Assembly (NCBI RefSeq): GCF_001422205.1 | Contig: NZ_LMMJ01000007.1 | Coordinates: forward strand, 186,870-250,869 | Direction of reading: 5' to 3' | DNA: 64,000 nucleotides | DNA from: Curtobacterium sp. Leaf261 | GTDB lineage: Bacteria; Actinomycetota; Actinomycetes; Actinomycetales; Microbacteriaceae | Part shown: one piece after another, positions 37,714 to 49,741 of the stretch | How the letters are laid out: every line of letters begins with the position of its first letter | Numbering within the stretch: the first letter of the stretch is position 1 | The notes under the pieces: generated by a model | Database searches by the model: none | Told to the model about the DNA's origin: nothing | Seen by the model: the letters and a program-made list of their open reading frames with translations, nothing else | Made by a program: the position numbers and the translations under genes

Positions 37714-38156
37714 CGAGCGGCCTCCTTCTCACGCTGCTGGGCAGCGGTCAGTTCACGGTGGGTGTCCAACGCGATCGCCGCCATGCGGTGCTCGACGACG
37801 AACGAGAGGAACGGGATGACACCGCCGAGTGCGATCCAGAGGAACCGGAGCGGCTTCCAGCGCATGATGCTCCAGAGGCGGAAGTCCGAGAACAGGTAAA
37901 GCACGTAGAGCCATCCGTGAGCGATCAGGATGCCGATCGACAGGTTGAACGTGCCCGGCTCCTTGCCCGCGGTGCCCTCCGGAACGAAGAACCCGCTGCC
38001 GCCGAGCTGCATCTCGGTGTGCAGCGGCGTGTACTTCAGGACCATCTCGAGCACCAGCAGCAGCAGCATCACACCGGTGATGTAGGCCGAGACGCGGTAC
38101 AGACGGACGGCTCCCGGGATCTTCGGGATGTCACGGGTTCGGACGGTCAGGGCCAT
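37710..38156 (-). CDS. DUF3817 membrane protein
   Basis: 148 residues with about three membrane helices ([57 protein letters not shown]), matching actinobacterial DUF3817 proteins of unknown function. The GTGA overlap with guaA indicates translational coupling. The ATG at 38156 has TAGGAT 6 bases upstream and no ribosome-binding site, so this appears to start a leaderless DUF3817-guaA transcript. Confidence 0.9.
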   Translation of the reverse strand: MALTVRTRDIPKIPGAVRLYRVSAYITGVMLLLLVLEMVLKYTPLHTEMQLGGSGFFVPEGTAGKEPGTFNLSIGILIAHGWLYVLYLFSDFRLWSIMRWKPLRFLWIALGGVIPFLSFVVEHRMAAIALDTHRELTAAQQREKEAAR

Positions 38157-38165
38157 GGGTCGATC

Positions 38166-39095
38166 CTACCGTCGACCCGCACCGGCTCCGGCGAGTGGCC
38201 GGGGCTCCTGTGCACCTTCGGATGCGCCACCGGTGAGCACGACCTCAGGACCGTTCGACCCGAGGTGCGAACCGTCCACACGCGCTCCGCCGGACCCCGG
38301 CCGGTCGTCGTCGCCGTCCCCCGGACCGCCGCCACCGCCACCCCCGTCGCCGCCGGCCTCACCCGCCTCGTCCTGCTCACGCTCCCAGGCGTCACGCACG
38401 AAGCGGTACCAGAGGAACACCGCGAACCCGGCGAAGACGACCCACTCGACGGCGTAGAAGAGGTTGAGCCAGTCGAACTGGACATCGCGGGTCGGGGCGC
38501 GGTCCGCGATCGCACCGAGATCCGCCTGCGATGCGGTCGCAGCGGTCGCGACGACGTACCCGCCGTAGACCGTGCCGTCGAAGTGCTTCCACTCGTTCAC
38601 GAGCGATGCGACGGCCACCGACGACTGCCGTCCCTTCGTGAAGTCGTCCTGGTCCGGCGACTCGGCGGGGTAGTAGCGGCCCTCGACCGTCACGGTCCGC
38701 CCGGTCACGGCACGCGAGCCGCCCGCGAGCGCGTCAGCCCGGGAGTCCGCGTACCCGATGACGACCGGCAGGCTCGCGCCGGACGCGTCGACGACGAAGT
38801 TCCCGACGGTCTGGAACGACCCGCCCCCGCTCCGACCGGTCAGGACGACGGTGTCGTCGGCCGCGAAGTGTCCCCGCACCCGGACCTGCTGGCCGGCGAG
38901 GTCCTCCGGCATCGCGGACTGCGGCTTCGCGACCGCGTCGAGTGTCCTGCGGGTCTCGGTCGCCGCCGGACCGGGCTTGCCGTTCTCGATGCTCCGCTGC
39001 AACTGCCACTTGCCGAGCCCCGCGAAGGTGCCGGCGAGCGCGAGTGCGAGCAGGAGCAGCGCGATCCACCGCGGTCGTCTGGCAACAGCCCACAT
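38166..39095 (-). CDS. SURF1-family protein (cytochrome oxidase assembly)
   Basis: 309 residues. An N-terminal membrane anchor (RRPRWIALLLLALALAGTFAGLGKWQLQRS) and a second helix near residues 215-235 (LFYAVEWVVFAGFAVFLWYRF) flank an extracytoplasmic domain with VRVRGHFA and VIGYADSR, typical of SURF1, which helps load haem a into aa3 oxidase. The last 60 residues are an added Gly/Asp-rich tail (GGDGGGGGGGPGDGDDD). It starts 4 bases after the antiporter stop. Confidence 0.88.
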   Translation of the reverse strand: MWAVARRPRWIALLLLALALAGTFAGLGKWQLQRSIENGKPGPAATETRRTLDAVAKPQSAMPEDLAGQQVRVRGHFAADDTVVLTGRSGGGSFQTVGNFVVDASGASLPVVIGYADSRADALAGGSRAVTGRTVTVEGRYYPAESPDQDDFTKGRQSSVAVASLVNEWKHFDGTVYGGYVVATAATASQADLGAIADRAPTRDVQFDWLNLFYAVEWVVFAGFAVFLWYRFVRDAWEREQDEAGEAGGDGGGGGGGPGDGDDDRPGSGGARVDGSHLGSNGPEVVLTGGASEGAQEPRPLAGAGAGRR

Positions 39096-39099
39096 GCGT

Positions 39100-40542
39100 T
39101 CAGTACTCCGGATCCCGCTGTCGGTTCGCGCGAGCGTCGGACTGCTGCCCGGCCTGCTCGGCATGGATGTCGATCGGCGATGTCGGTTCCCGCTCCCCGC
39201 TCGGCACGGGTTCCGCGATCGGCGTCTCGCGGACACCATTCTCGCGCGCTTCGCTCCCAGCGGCCTCCACGAGGGCGATCTCCTCGGCGAACCGTCGATC
39301 GCGCTCGGCCTTCCGCTCGGCAGCAGCAGCGTCGGCGACCCGTGCCCGTGCCGCGGTGCGTCGCCGGAACGGGTTCAGTGCCGGACGGAGCACGAGCCGT
39401 CCGATCCGGTCGGAGTTCACCGCCATGATCGGCCCGATGATCGCCATCACGAGCACGTAGAGCCCCGCGAACGCGGTCAGACGGTCCTCGAGCCCCGCCG
39501 CGGCCGCCAACGTCGCGAGGATGAGGGCGAACTCGCCCCGGTTGACGAGGATCACGGCGGTGTTGATGCCCGCCTGCGCGCCGAACCCGTTCATCCTGGC
39601 GACGATCTGGCCTGCGACGGCGTTCAGCACGATGGTCATCACGATCGCCCCGAGGACCGGCCAGAGGACCTCACCGAAGGTGGCGACGTTCAGGGCGAGC
39701 CCGAAGTTCACGAAGAAGAACGCCCCGAAGACGTCGCGCATCGGGAGCGCGAGCTGCTCGATGCGGTCCCGGTAGCGCGTGGCACCGCACAGCAGACCGA
39801 TCACGAACGCGCCGATGGCATCGGTCACGCCGAGGACGTCGCCGAGCCCGCCGAACAGCACGGCCAGCCCGAAGAACAACACCGTGAAGAGCTCGTCGTC
39901 GCGGGTGTTGAACGCGCGTGAGACGACCTTGCCGCCCCATCGCGCGAGCGAGAACATCACGATGAGGAACCCGAACGCGAGCGCGAGCTTGCCGACCACC
40001 GCCCAGACGTTCGTGTCGCCGCTCAGCACGACCGACACGATGGCCAGGTAGATCGCGATGAAGACGTCCTCGATCACGGTCACACCGAGGATCATCGGGG
40101 TCTCGTCGTTCGCGAGCCGCCGGAGCTCGATGAGGAGCTTGGTGACGATCGCGCTCGACGAGGTCGCCGTCATGCCCGCCACCACGAGTGCCTCGCGCGT
40201 GCCCCAGCCGAGCGAGAACCCGAACGCGAACCCGACGCCCATGTTGATCGCGACGTAGGTCCCGCCGGAGACCAGGAGTTTCCCGGCGTTGCCGTAGAAC
40301 TCCTCCTGGTCGAACTCCAGCCCGAGGTTGAACAGCAGGAGGATGAGCCCGAACGTCGCGATGAGCTCGATCGTGTGGGACTCGATGTTGAGCCCGATCC
40401 AGCTCGAGTTCGGACTCGCGATGAGCCCGACGAGCATGTAGATCGGGATCGCCGGGAGCCCGATCAGCTTGCCGAGCCGTCCCAGGACGTAGGCGATGAG
40501 GAACAGGCCGCCGATGGTCAGCAGCTCACCACCCAGATGCAT
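39100..40542 (-). CDS. CPA2-family cation/proton antiporter (KhtU/RosB-like)
   Basis: 480 residues; about 12 membrane helices over residues 1-395 (LLLFNLGLEFDQEEF, GMTATSSSAIVTKLL, GVTDAIGAFVIGLLCG, ILVNRGEFALILATL), then a charged cytoplasmic tail of about 85 residues without a TrkA-N domain. The preceding gene encodes a soluble RCK_C protein, as in Bacillus khtT-khtU, so this is probably a K+/H+ antiporter gated by that subunit. GGAGGG in the end of the upstream gene is the ribosome-binding site. Confidence 0.9.
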   Translation of the reverse strand: MHLGGELLTIGGLFLIAYVLGRLGKLIGLPAIPIYMLVGLIASPNSSWIGLNIESHTIELIATFGLILLLFNLGLEFDQEEFYGNAGKLLVSGGTYVAINMGVGFAFGFSLGWGTREALVVAGMTATSSSAIVTKLLIELRRLANDETPMILGVTVIEDVFIAIYLAIVSVVLSGDTNVWAVVGKLALAFGFLIVMFSLARWGGKVVSRAFNTRDDELFTVLFFGLAVLFGGLGDVLGVTDAIGAFVIGLLCGATRYRDRIEQLALPMRDVFGAFFFVNFGLALNVATFGEVLWPVLGAIVMTIVLNAVAGQIVARMNGFGAQAGINTAVILVNRGEFALILATLAAAAGLEDRLTAFAGLYVLVMAIIGPIMAVNSDRIGRLVLRPALNPFRRRTAARARVADAAAAERKAERDRRFAEEIALVEAAGSEARENGVRETPIAEPVPSGEREPTSPIDIHAEQAGQQSDARANRQRDPEY

Positions 40543-40545
40543 CGC

Positions 40546-41076
40546 CTACCCTCCGGGCGAGGCCTCGACGGACGCCGCCGCCAGATCGCCACTGCGGTAG
40601 TAGGTGAACGCCTTCGCGACCTTCTCAGGGGAACCCGCGACGACGAGGGTGTCCCCGGGGAACACGACGAAGTCACCGGAGGGGGCAGGGTTCGCCGAGT
40701 CGCCACGGACGACGGCCACGACGGTCAGGCCGATGACACCGGACGCCCGGAGGTCGCCGAGCGGCTTGCCGGCGATGGCGTCGTCGTAGTCGACGGAGAA
40801 CCAGTCGATGGAGAGTCCGGGGATCTCGTCGAGCTTCGACAGTCCCTCGGTGATGCGGGTGCCGCCGAGGAGCTCGGCGAGGGTGTGGGCCTCGTCCTCG
40901 GAGAGGCGGAGCGACACCTTCTCCGACTTGTCGGCACCGTCGGACACGTCGGCGAAGGAGATGAGGTCGGAGTGCCCCGACCGGTGCGTGATGACCCCGC
41001 ACTTGCCACCGTCGTCGGTGTAGAAGCTGTGCAGTACGCCGACGCCGGGGAGTTTGACGCGATGGACGTCGACCAT
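40546..41076 (-). CDS. Antiporter regulatory subunit, RCK_C domain (KhtT-like)
   Basis: 176 residues. The C-terminal half is a TrkA-C/RCK_C domain (IAGKPLGDLRASGVIGLTVVAVVRG, then DFVVFPGDTLVVAGSPEKV); the N-terminal half is a small regulatory domain (MVDVHRVKLPGVGVLHSFYTDDG). In Bacillus KhtT this RCK_C domain binds c-di-AMP and gates KhtU. ATG at 41076, with GGGAG 7-8 bases upstream. It precedes the antiporter by 3 bases. Confidence 0.9.
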   Translation of the reverse strand: MVDVHRVKLPGVGVLHSFYTDDGGKCGVITHRSGHSDLISFADVSDGADKSEKVSLRLSEDEAHTLAELLGGTRITEGLSKLDEIPGLSIDWFSVDYDDAIAGKPLGDLRASGVIGLTVVAVVRGDSANPAPSGDFVVFPGDTLVVAGSPEKVAKAFTYYRSGDLAAASVEASPGG

Positions 41077-41274
41077 GAGATGGCTCCCTTTGTTGTCCAT
41101 CATGCTAACGCTCGAGCGGATCGGCGCATTCCTCGCGCTCGGACCTGTGCGGGCCCGACGGCGTCTGCTGGTTCCCTCCCCGCTCCCCCGACGAATCGGC
41201 GCCATGGCAACGATTGCCAATCTTCACAGCGAGTGTTCTGGATGTGACATGTTGTTCGCGACAAAGGAGGCACC

Positions 41275-41748
41275 ATGCCACAGAACAAGCTCGTCATCGC
41301 GACGATCGCCGCGCTCGTCGTACCCCTCACCGGAGTAGGAGTGCTCGGCCAGACGACGGATGCGCAGGCTGCGTCGACCACGACCGTCCAGGCGTCGACT
41401 CAGTCGATCAACCCGGCCTGCGCCGCCGTCCCGACGACGACGACGGAGTCGGACGGTGTTCCGGGACCGGTCTTCTACAAGCGGCTGCAATGCCTCGGCA
41501 GCCTGGCCGGCTACCAGGGGCCGATCGACGGGGTGATGGGACCGAACTCGTGGATCGGCGTCTCCGCGCAACTCGCCAAGGGCGGGTACTACCGGGCACC
41601 CGCCCTGTACGGATGGGAGAGCACGGAGGTCGTCCGTGCGCTGCAGCGGTGGGCGGCTGCGAACGGTCGGTACTCCGGACCGATCGACGGTGTGTGGGGT
41701 CCGAACAGTTACCGCGGTGCAGCGTGGGCGTTGAACCGGTCATTCTGA
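41275..41748 (+). CDS. Secreted protein with two peptidoglycan-binding-like repeats
   Basis: 157 residues. A Sec signal peptide is clear (KLVIATIAALVVPLTGVGVLG, cleavage likely after AQA near residue 33). Two related units follow: YQGPIDGVMGPNSWIGVSAQL (about 79-99) and YSGPIDGVWGPNSYRGAAWAL (about 133-153). The xGPIDGVxGPNS pattern is like peptidoglycan-binding domain repeats, so a cell-wall role is plausible. AAGGAGG lies 6 bases upstream; a terminator follows immediately. Confidence 0.85.
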   Translation: MPQNKLVIATIAALVVPLTGVGVLGQTTDAQAASTTTVQASTQSINPACAAVPTTTTESDGVPGPVFYKRLQCLGSLAGYQGPIDGVMGPNSWIGVSAQLAKGGYYRAPALYGWESTEVVRALQRWAAANGRYSGPIDGVWGPNSYRGAAWALNRSF

Positions 41749-41753
41749 CCTGA

Positions 41754-41790
41754 GTCGGACGACAGGCCGGGTCCCGACCTGTCGTCCGAC
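41754..41790 (+). terminator. Stem-loop terminator
   Basis: GTCGGACGACAGG pairs perfectly over 13 bases with CCTGTCGTCCGAC across an 11-base loop, 6 bases after the secreted-protein stop. No T-run follows. Confidence 0.85.
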
Positions 41791-41938
41791 CCCGTCGGAT
41801 CTGCCGGCTCCGAGACGATGGCCTGCGCACGATGGCCTGCGCACGATGAGCACGCCGGTTCCGGCGCAGAGCACGTCGACGGGGTGGACACGGAGCGGGC
41901 CGGTCCCGGCACTGACGGTCAGGAACGACCGGGAGCGG

Positions 41939-43063
41939 TCAGTGCGCGTGGTACGGCGCCACGACCACTTCGACCCGCTGGAACTCCTTGACGTCGGAGT
42001 ACCCGGTGGTCGCCATCGACCGTCGGAGCGCCCCGACCAGGTTCGCGCGGCCGTCACTCGTCGGCGTCGGACCGTTCAGCACGCTGTCGAGGGTGCCGAT
42101 CGTCCCGACCTCCACCCGACGACCACGAGGCAGCTCCGGGTGGTGCGCCTCGGATCCCCAGTGGAACCCACGACCGGGGGCGTCGGTGGCCCGGGCGAGC
42201 GCGGTGCCGAGCATGACCGCGTCGGCCCCCGTCGCGATCGCCTTGACGATGTCACCCGAGGTGTTGAGTCCGCCGTCCGCGATGACGTGCACGTAGCGGC
42301 CGCCGGACTCGTCCATGTAGTCGCGGCGGGCACCGGCGATGTCCGCGACAGCGGTGGCCATCGGCGCGTGGATGCCGAGGGCTGCGCGCGTGGTGGACGC
42401 CGCTCCCCCACCGAACCCGACGAGGACACCGGCGGCACCGGTCCGCATCAGGTGCAGGGCCGCCGTGTAGGTCGACGCGCCACCGACGATCACGGGGACG
42501 TCGAGCTCGTAGATGAACTTCTTGAGGTTGAGCGGCTCCTGGTTCTGAGAGACGTGCTCGGCGGACACCGTGGTGCCGCGGATGACGAAGAGGTCGACAC
42601 CGGCGTCGACGACGGTCGAGGAGAACTCCTGGGTGCGCTGCGGGCTGAGTGCACCGGCGACGGGGACCCCGGCCGCGCGGATCTCGGCGAGGCGCGCGGT
42701 GATCAGCTCGGGCTTGATCGGCTCCGAGTAGATCTCCTGCATGCGCGCCGTGACGGTGCCGTCGGTGAGCGCACGGATCTCGGTGAGGTACGGCTCCGGG
42801 TCCTCGTAGCGGGTCCACAGCCCCTCGAGGTCGAGGACCCCGAGCATGCCGAGCTCACCCATCCTGATCGCGGTGGCCGGGCTGACGACGGAGTCCATCG
42901 GTGCGGCGATGATCGGCGACTCGAACGTGAAGGCGTCGATCGACCACTGCACGGAGACGTCGCGCGGGTCCCTGGTGCGCCGCGAGGGCACCACCGCGAT
43001 GTCGTCGAAGGCGTACGCCCGTCGTCCGCGCTTGCCGGCCCCGATCTCGACTTCATTGCTCAC
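41939..43063 (-). CDS. guaB3: GuaB3-family IMP dehydrogenase-related protein
   Basis: 374 residues, lacking the CBS pair of true IMPDH. TIM-barrel features: FESPIIAAPMDSVVSPATAIRMGELG, IVGGASTYTAALHLMRTGAAG and HVIADGGLNTSGDIVKAIATGADAVMLG. Where IMPDH has the catalytic-Cys loop (GSxCxTR), this protein has GGGAASTTR: Ser stands where Cys is expected (codon 42395-42397), so IMPDH chemistry is doubtful. A GuaB3 from cyanobacteria has been reported as a GMP reductase. The GTG at 43063 has TAGGGT 6 bases upstream (leaderless). Confidence 0.92.
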   Translation of the reverse strand: MSNEVEIGAGKRGRRAYAFDDIAVVPSRRTRDPRDVSVQWSIDAFTFESPIIAAPMDSVVSPATAIRMGELGMLGVLDLEGLWTRYEDPEPYLTEIRALTDGTVTARMQEIYSEPIKPELITARLAEIRAAGVPVAGALSPQRTQEFSSTVVDAGVDLFVIRGTTVSAEHVSQNQEPLNLKKFIYELDVPVIVGGASTYTAALHLMRTGAAGVLVGFGGGAASTTRAALGIHAPMATAVADIAGARRDYMDESGGRYVHVIADGGLNTSGDIVKAIATGADAVMLGTALARATDAPGRGFHWGSEAHHPELPRGRRVEVGTIGTLDSVLNGPTPTSDGRANLVGALRRSMATTGYSDVKEFQRVEVVVAPYHAH

Positions 43064-43124
43064 CCGGCAACCCTACCGGCCCAGGTCCGACGGTGCCCCG
43101 GCCGGACGGGCCAGCGACGGCGGG

Positions 43125-43307
43125 TCAGCGACGACGCGTGCGTCGGACGAGCCGGAGCGTCAGCCCGAGCAGGACCGCGAGGACGACCAGCACGACGACG
43201 AGCACCACGAACACCTTGACGAGGAGCGCCGCCCCGACGAACAGCACCCCGAACACGATCCACACCCCCGAGTCGAGGAAGCGTTCCGAGGTGCGCGGGC
43301 CGGCCAT
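43125..43307 (-). CDS. Small membrane protein
   Basis: 60 residues: MAGPRTSERFLDSG, then one or two hydrophobic helices rich in Val/Leu (residues about 15-50) and a basic tail LRLVRRTRRR. The ATG at 43307 has TAGCGT 6 bases upstream, the same leaderless signature as neighbours, which supports a real gene. Function unknown. Confidence 0.75.
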   Translation of the reverse strand: MAGPRTSERFLDSGVWIVFGVLFVGAALLVKVFVVLVVVLVVLAVLLGLTLRLVRRTRRR

Positions 43308-43340
43308 GCGACGACGCTAGCAGCGCGCGTCACGCGGGTC

Positions 43341-43372
43341 GCGCCTCCAGTCCGACACGGCCGGGAGGCACG
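43341..43372. repeat. Dispersed motif, tail-to-tail pair
   Basis: GCGCCTCCAGTCCG (43341-43354) is followed by GGCCGGGAGGCACG (43359-43372). This orientation is opposite to the other pairs, so the GTGCC ends point outward. Confidence 0.75.
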
Positions 43373-43425
43373 ACACGCGCCCGGCGGGCGGGCCCGGCCA
43401 AGCACACGGATGGCTCCGCACAGCG

Positions 43426-43460
43426 CGAGGGGCCGCCCGGCGATGCCGGACGGCCCCTCG
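43426..43460 (-). terminator. Stem-loop terminator of the liv operon
   Basis: CGAGGGGCCG and CGGCCCCTCG form the base of a stem (one mismatch, then five more pairs) capped by GAT. It lies 40 bases beyond the livF stop. Confidence 0.85.
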
Positions 43461-43499
43461 GCGGATGCCACCCCCACGGTGACATCCGCGGTCGACGCG

Positions 43500-44282
43500 C
43501 TACTTGGCGGCGTCGACGTCCTTGGCGAGCGTGCCGAGGTAGAGCTCGATGACCTTCGGGTCGTCGGCCAGCTCGCGGCCGGTGCCCGAGTACGCGTTCT
43601 TGCCCTGGTCGAGCACGTACCCGCGGTCGCAGATCTGCAGGCACCGACGAGCGTTCTGCTCGACCATGACGATCGTCACGCCGGTCTTGTTGATCCGGCG
43701 GGTGCGGATGAACGTCTCGTCCTGGCGCACCGGCGACAGACCGGCGCTCGGCTCGTCGAGGAGCAGCACCTTCGGATCCATCATGAGCGCCCTGGCCATG
43801 GCGACCGACTGCCGCTCACCACCCGAGAGCGACCCCGCGCGCTGCCCTCGACGCTCCCCGAGGACCGGGAACAGGTCGTAGATGACCTCGAGCCGCTCGG
43901 CGAACTTCTTCGGGCGGAGGTACATGCCCATCTGCAGGTTCTCCTGGATGGAGAGCGACGGGAACACGTTGTTGGTCTGCGGGACGAACCCGACACCGGC
44001 CTGGACGAGCTTGTTGGCCTTGAGGTTGGTGATGTCGTCGCCGTCGAGCGTCACCGAGCCGCTCCGGATGTTCACCTGGCCGAACAGCGCCTTGAGGAGC
44101 GTCGACTTGCCGGCGCCGTTCGGACCGATGATGCCGATGAGCTCGCCCTTGTAGACGTCGAGGTCGCAGCCGTTCAGGATGTTGACCCCCGGGAGGTACC
44201 CGGCGACGACGTTGTCCGCGCGCATCACGAGCTCCCGGTCGTCGGTCGCGGTCGGTGCTCCGCCGGTGCTGACGTCGCTCAT
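43500..44282 (-). CDS. livF: Branched-chain amino acid ABC transporter ATPase LivF
   Basis: 260 residues. Walker A IIGPNGAGKSTLLKALFG, Q-loop region GVGFVPQTNNVFPSLSIQENL, signature LSGGERQSVAMARALM and Walker B VLLLDEPSAGLS are all present. Length and the N-terminal NVVAGYLPGVNILNGCDLDV are typical of LivF. It pairs with LivG to power the HAAT-family permease. Last gene of the operon, overlapping livG by ATGA. Confidence 0.95.
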   Translation of the reverse strand: MSDVSTGGAPTATDDRELVMRADNVVAGYLPGVNILNGCDLDVYKGELIGIIGPNGAGKSTLLKALFGQVNIRSGSVTLDGDDITNLKANKLVQAGVGFVPQTNNVFPSLSIQENLQMGMYLRPKKFAERLEVIYDLFPVLGERRGQRAGSLSGGERQSVAMARALMMDPKVLLLDEPSAGLSPVRQDETFIRTRRINKTGVTIVMVEQNARRCLQICDRGYVLDQGKNAYSGTGRELADDPKVIELYLGTLAKDVDAAK

Positions 44283-45283
44283 CGTGCGTCCCCTTCCTTG
44301 TCGGCCGCCGCGTCCTCGGCGGCGACCTCCTGCTCGAGCTGGACCATCGTGTCGTCGGACAGGAGCGCGTCGTCACCGAGGTCGGTGTCGTGGTGCGCCC
44401 CGAGGTACGCGTCGATGACCGCCTGGTCGTCCATCACCGTCTGCGCCGGCCCCTCGGCCACCACGCGGCCCTCGGCCATCACGACGACCCAGTCCGAGAT
44501 GTGCCGGACCATGTGCATGTCGTGCTCGACGAACAGCACCGTCATGCCCTCGTCGCGGAGGGACTGGATGTGGCCGAGCAAGGACTGCGTCAGCGCCGGG
44601 TTCACCCCGGCCATCGGCTCGTCGAGCATGATCATCTTCGGGTCGGACATGAGCGCCCTGGCCATCTCGAGGAGCTTCCGCTGCCCGCCGGAGAGCGAGC
44701 CCGCGTAGTCGTCCTTCTTCTCGAGGAGCTTGAAGCGCGCGAGGAGCTCCTCGGCCTTCGCGGTGATCTCGGCCTCGCGCTTGCTCCACAGCGGCTTGAT
44801 CAGCGCCGTGAAGAAGTTCTCGCCGGGCTGGTCCGTCGCCCCGAGGAGCATGTTCTGCATGACCGTCAGGCGGGAGAGCGCCTTGGTGAGCTGGAACGTG
44901 CGGACCATGCCGGCGCGGGCGACCTTCGCGGCACCGACGGACCCGAGCAGTCGACCGTCGAACGACCACTTCGCGGCGTCGGCACCGCCCTTGCTGAACA
45001 TCCCGGGTGCGCTCGAAGGACGGTCGAACCCGGTGATCAGGTTGAAGAACGTCGTCTTGCCGGCACCGTTCGGGCCGATGAGCGCCGTGATGGTGCCGCG
45101 CTGGACCTCGAGGTGGTCGACGTCGACCGCCGTCATGCCGCCGAACCTCCTGGTGATGTTGTCCACCGTGAGGATCGAGTCCGGCTTCGGGGACCCGGGG
45201 GTGTGGTCGACGGTGGTGAGTGCGGCCGTGGGCGTCGTCGCGGCGCCGGTCGCGGCGCCGGTCGTGTTCGTTGCGTCAGACAC
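44279..45283 (-). CDS. livG: Branched-chain amino acid ABC transporter ATPase LivG
   Basis: 334 residues; Walker A LIGPNGAGKTTFFNLITGF, signature LSGGQRKLLEMARALM, Walker B MIMLDEPMAGVNP, and the LivG-type block VRTFQLTKALSRLTVMQNMLLG. About 36 residues of low-complexity Ala/Thr precede the domain, a loop insertion (SSAPGMFSKGGADAAKW) follows Walker A, and an acidic extension of about 45 residues ends the protein, making it longer than E. coli LivG. GTG start; overlaps livM by 8 bases. Confidence 0.95.
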   Translation of the reverse strand: MSDATNTTGAATGAATTPTAALTTVDHTPGSPKPDSILTVDNITRRFGGMTAVDVDHLEVQRGTITALIGPNGAGKTTFFNLITGFDRPSSAPGMFSKGGADAAKWSFDGRLLGSVGAAKVARAGMVRTFQLTKALSRLTVMQNMLLGATDQPGENFFTALIKPLWSKREAEITAKAEELLARFKLLEKKDDYAGSLSGGQRKLLEMARALMSDPKMIMLDEPMAGVNPALTQSLLGHIQSLRDEGMTVLFVEHDMHMVRHISDWVVVMAEGRVVAEGPAQTVMDDQAVIDAYLGAHHDTDLGDDALLSDDTMVQLEQEVAAEDAAADKEGDAR

Positions 45284-46262
45284 TGAACGTCAACTCCTTC
45301 TTGTTCCCCAGGAGGCCCTGTGGACGGAACACGATCAGCAGCATGAGCGCGACCCCGACGAGGACGTAGGAGAACTGCTCGGCCTGCTGGCCGTTCATGA
45401 TCGACGAGGGGATGAAGTCGCCGGCGAGCGTCCGGATGAACAGTCGCACGACGAAGAAGAGGATCGCGCCGAGCACGGGCCCGAACACCGTCGCGGCACC
45501 ACCGAGGATGAGCGCCGTCCAGATGAAGAAGGTCATCGAGCGGCCCATGGCGTCCGGTTGCACGGATGACGGGAGCACGTAGATGATCCCGCCGATCGCG
45601 CCGAGGGCACCACCGAGGACGAGCGCCTGCATCTTGTAGGAGTAGACGTTCTTGCCGAGACTGCGGACGGCGTCCTCGTCCTCGCGGATCGCCTTGAGCA
45701 CGCGACCCCACGGACTCCGCATGAGCGCCCAGAGCATCAGGGCGAACAGCGCGACGAGGGCCCAGCCGACGATCCGGATCCACCAGCCGCTGACCCCGTT
45801 GTTCGAGTACTCGAACCAGAGGACCTTCGTGGTGCCGTCCGGCAGGAAGGACAGCGCGTTGAACGGGTCGCGGTAGCTGTTGCCGACGAGGCCGTTCGAG
45901 CCGCCGGTGACGTCGGTCAGGAGGCTCGACCTGCCGACCATCCGGATGATCTCGGCACCCGAGATCGTCACGATCGCCAGGTAGTCCCCCCGGAGCCGGA
46001 GGGTCGGGATGCCGAGGATGATCGCGAACAGGATCGCGGTGATGAGCGCCACGATGACCGCGAGTCCGAGCGGCAGGCCGTTCTGGATCGAGATCGCGAA
46101 CCCGTACGCACCGAGCAGCAGGAACGCCGCCTGGCCCATGTTGACGAGTCCGGTGAGACCGAAGTGCACGTTGAGGCCGATCGCCGCGATGGCGAAGGCC
46201 GCGGTCGTCGGCGCGAGCGCCTCGGCCGAGAGCGAGTAGAGCAGGTTGACGAAGTAGTCCAT
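45276..46262 (-). CDS. livM: Branched-chain amino acid ABC transporter permease LivM
   Basis: 328 residues with about nine hydrophobic segments; LivM landmarks are IGLNVHFGLTGLVNMGQAAF, LRLRGDYLAIVTISGAEIIRM, LKAIREDEDAVRSLGKNVYSYK and LIVFRPQGLLG. It forms the channel with LivH. Overlaps livG by 8 bases and starts 11 bases after the livH stop. Confidence 0.95.
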   Translation of the reverse strand: MDYFVNLLYSLSAEALAPTTAAFAIAAIGLNVHFGLTGLVNMGQAAFLLLGAYGFAISIQNGLPLGLAVIVALITAILFAIILGIPTLRLRGDYLAIVTISGAEIIRMVGRSSLLTDVTGGSNGLVGNSYRDPFNALSFLPDGTTKVLWFEYSNNGVSGWWIRIVGWALVALFALMLWALMRSPWGRVLKAIREDEDAVRSLGKNVYSYKMQALVLGGALGAIGGIIYVLPSSVQPDAMGRSMTFFIWTALILGGAATVFGPVLGAILFFVVRLFIRTLAGDFIPSSIMNGQQAEQFSYVLVGVALMLLIVFRPQGLLGNKKELTFSV

Positions 46263-46273
46263 GGTCCGTTCCC

Positions 46274-49590
<3,317 letters not shown>

Positions 49591-49598
49591 CCCCCGCT

Positions 49599-49672
49599 CC
49601 GCAAAACACCGCCCTCCGAACAGCACACCGTCCCCCGCGGCGGTGCAGTGTTCAGAGGGCGGTGTTTTGCGG
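49599..49672. repeat. Nested hairpin, AAAACACC subfamily
   Basis: Outer arms CCGCAAAACACCGCCCTC / GAGGGCGGTGTTTTGCGG pair perfectly over 18 bases; inner arms GAACAGCACACCG / CGGTGCAGTGTTC pair with two mismatches. It begins 9 bases after the guaB stop. Confidence 0.9.
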
Positions 49673-49741
49673 CGGGCGGCAGTTCTCCACAGATGTCCTG
49701 ACCCCGATCCACGACGGCCGAGACTGCGGCAAGGTGTCGGG

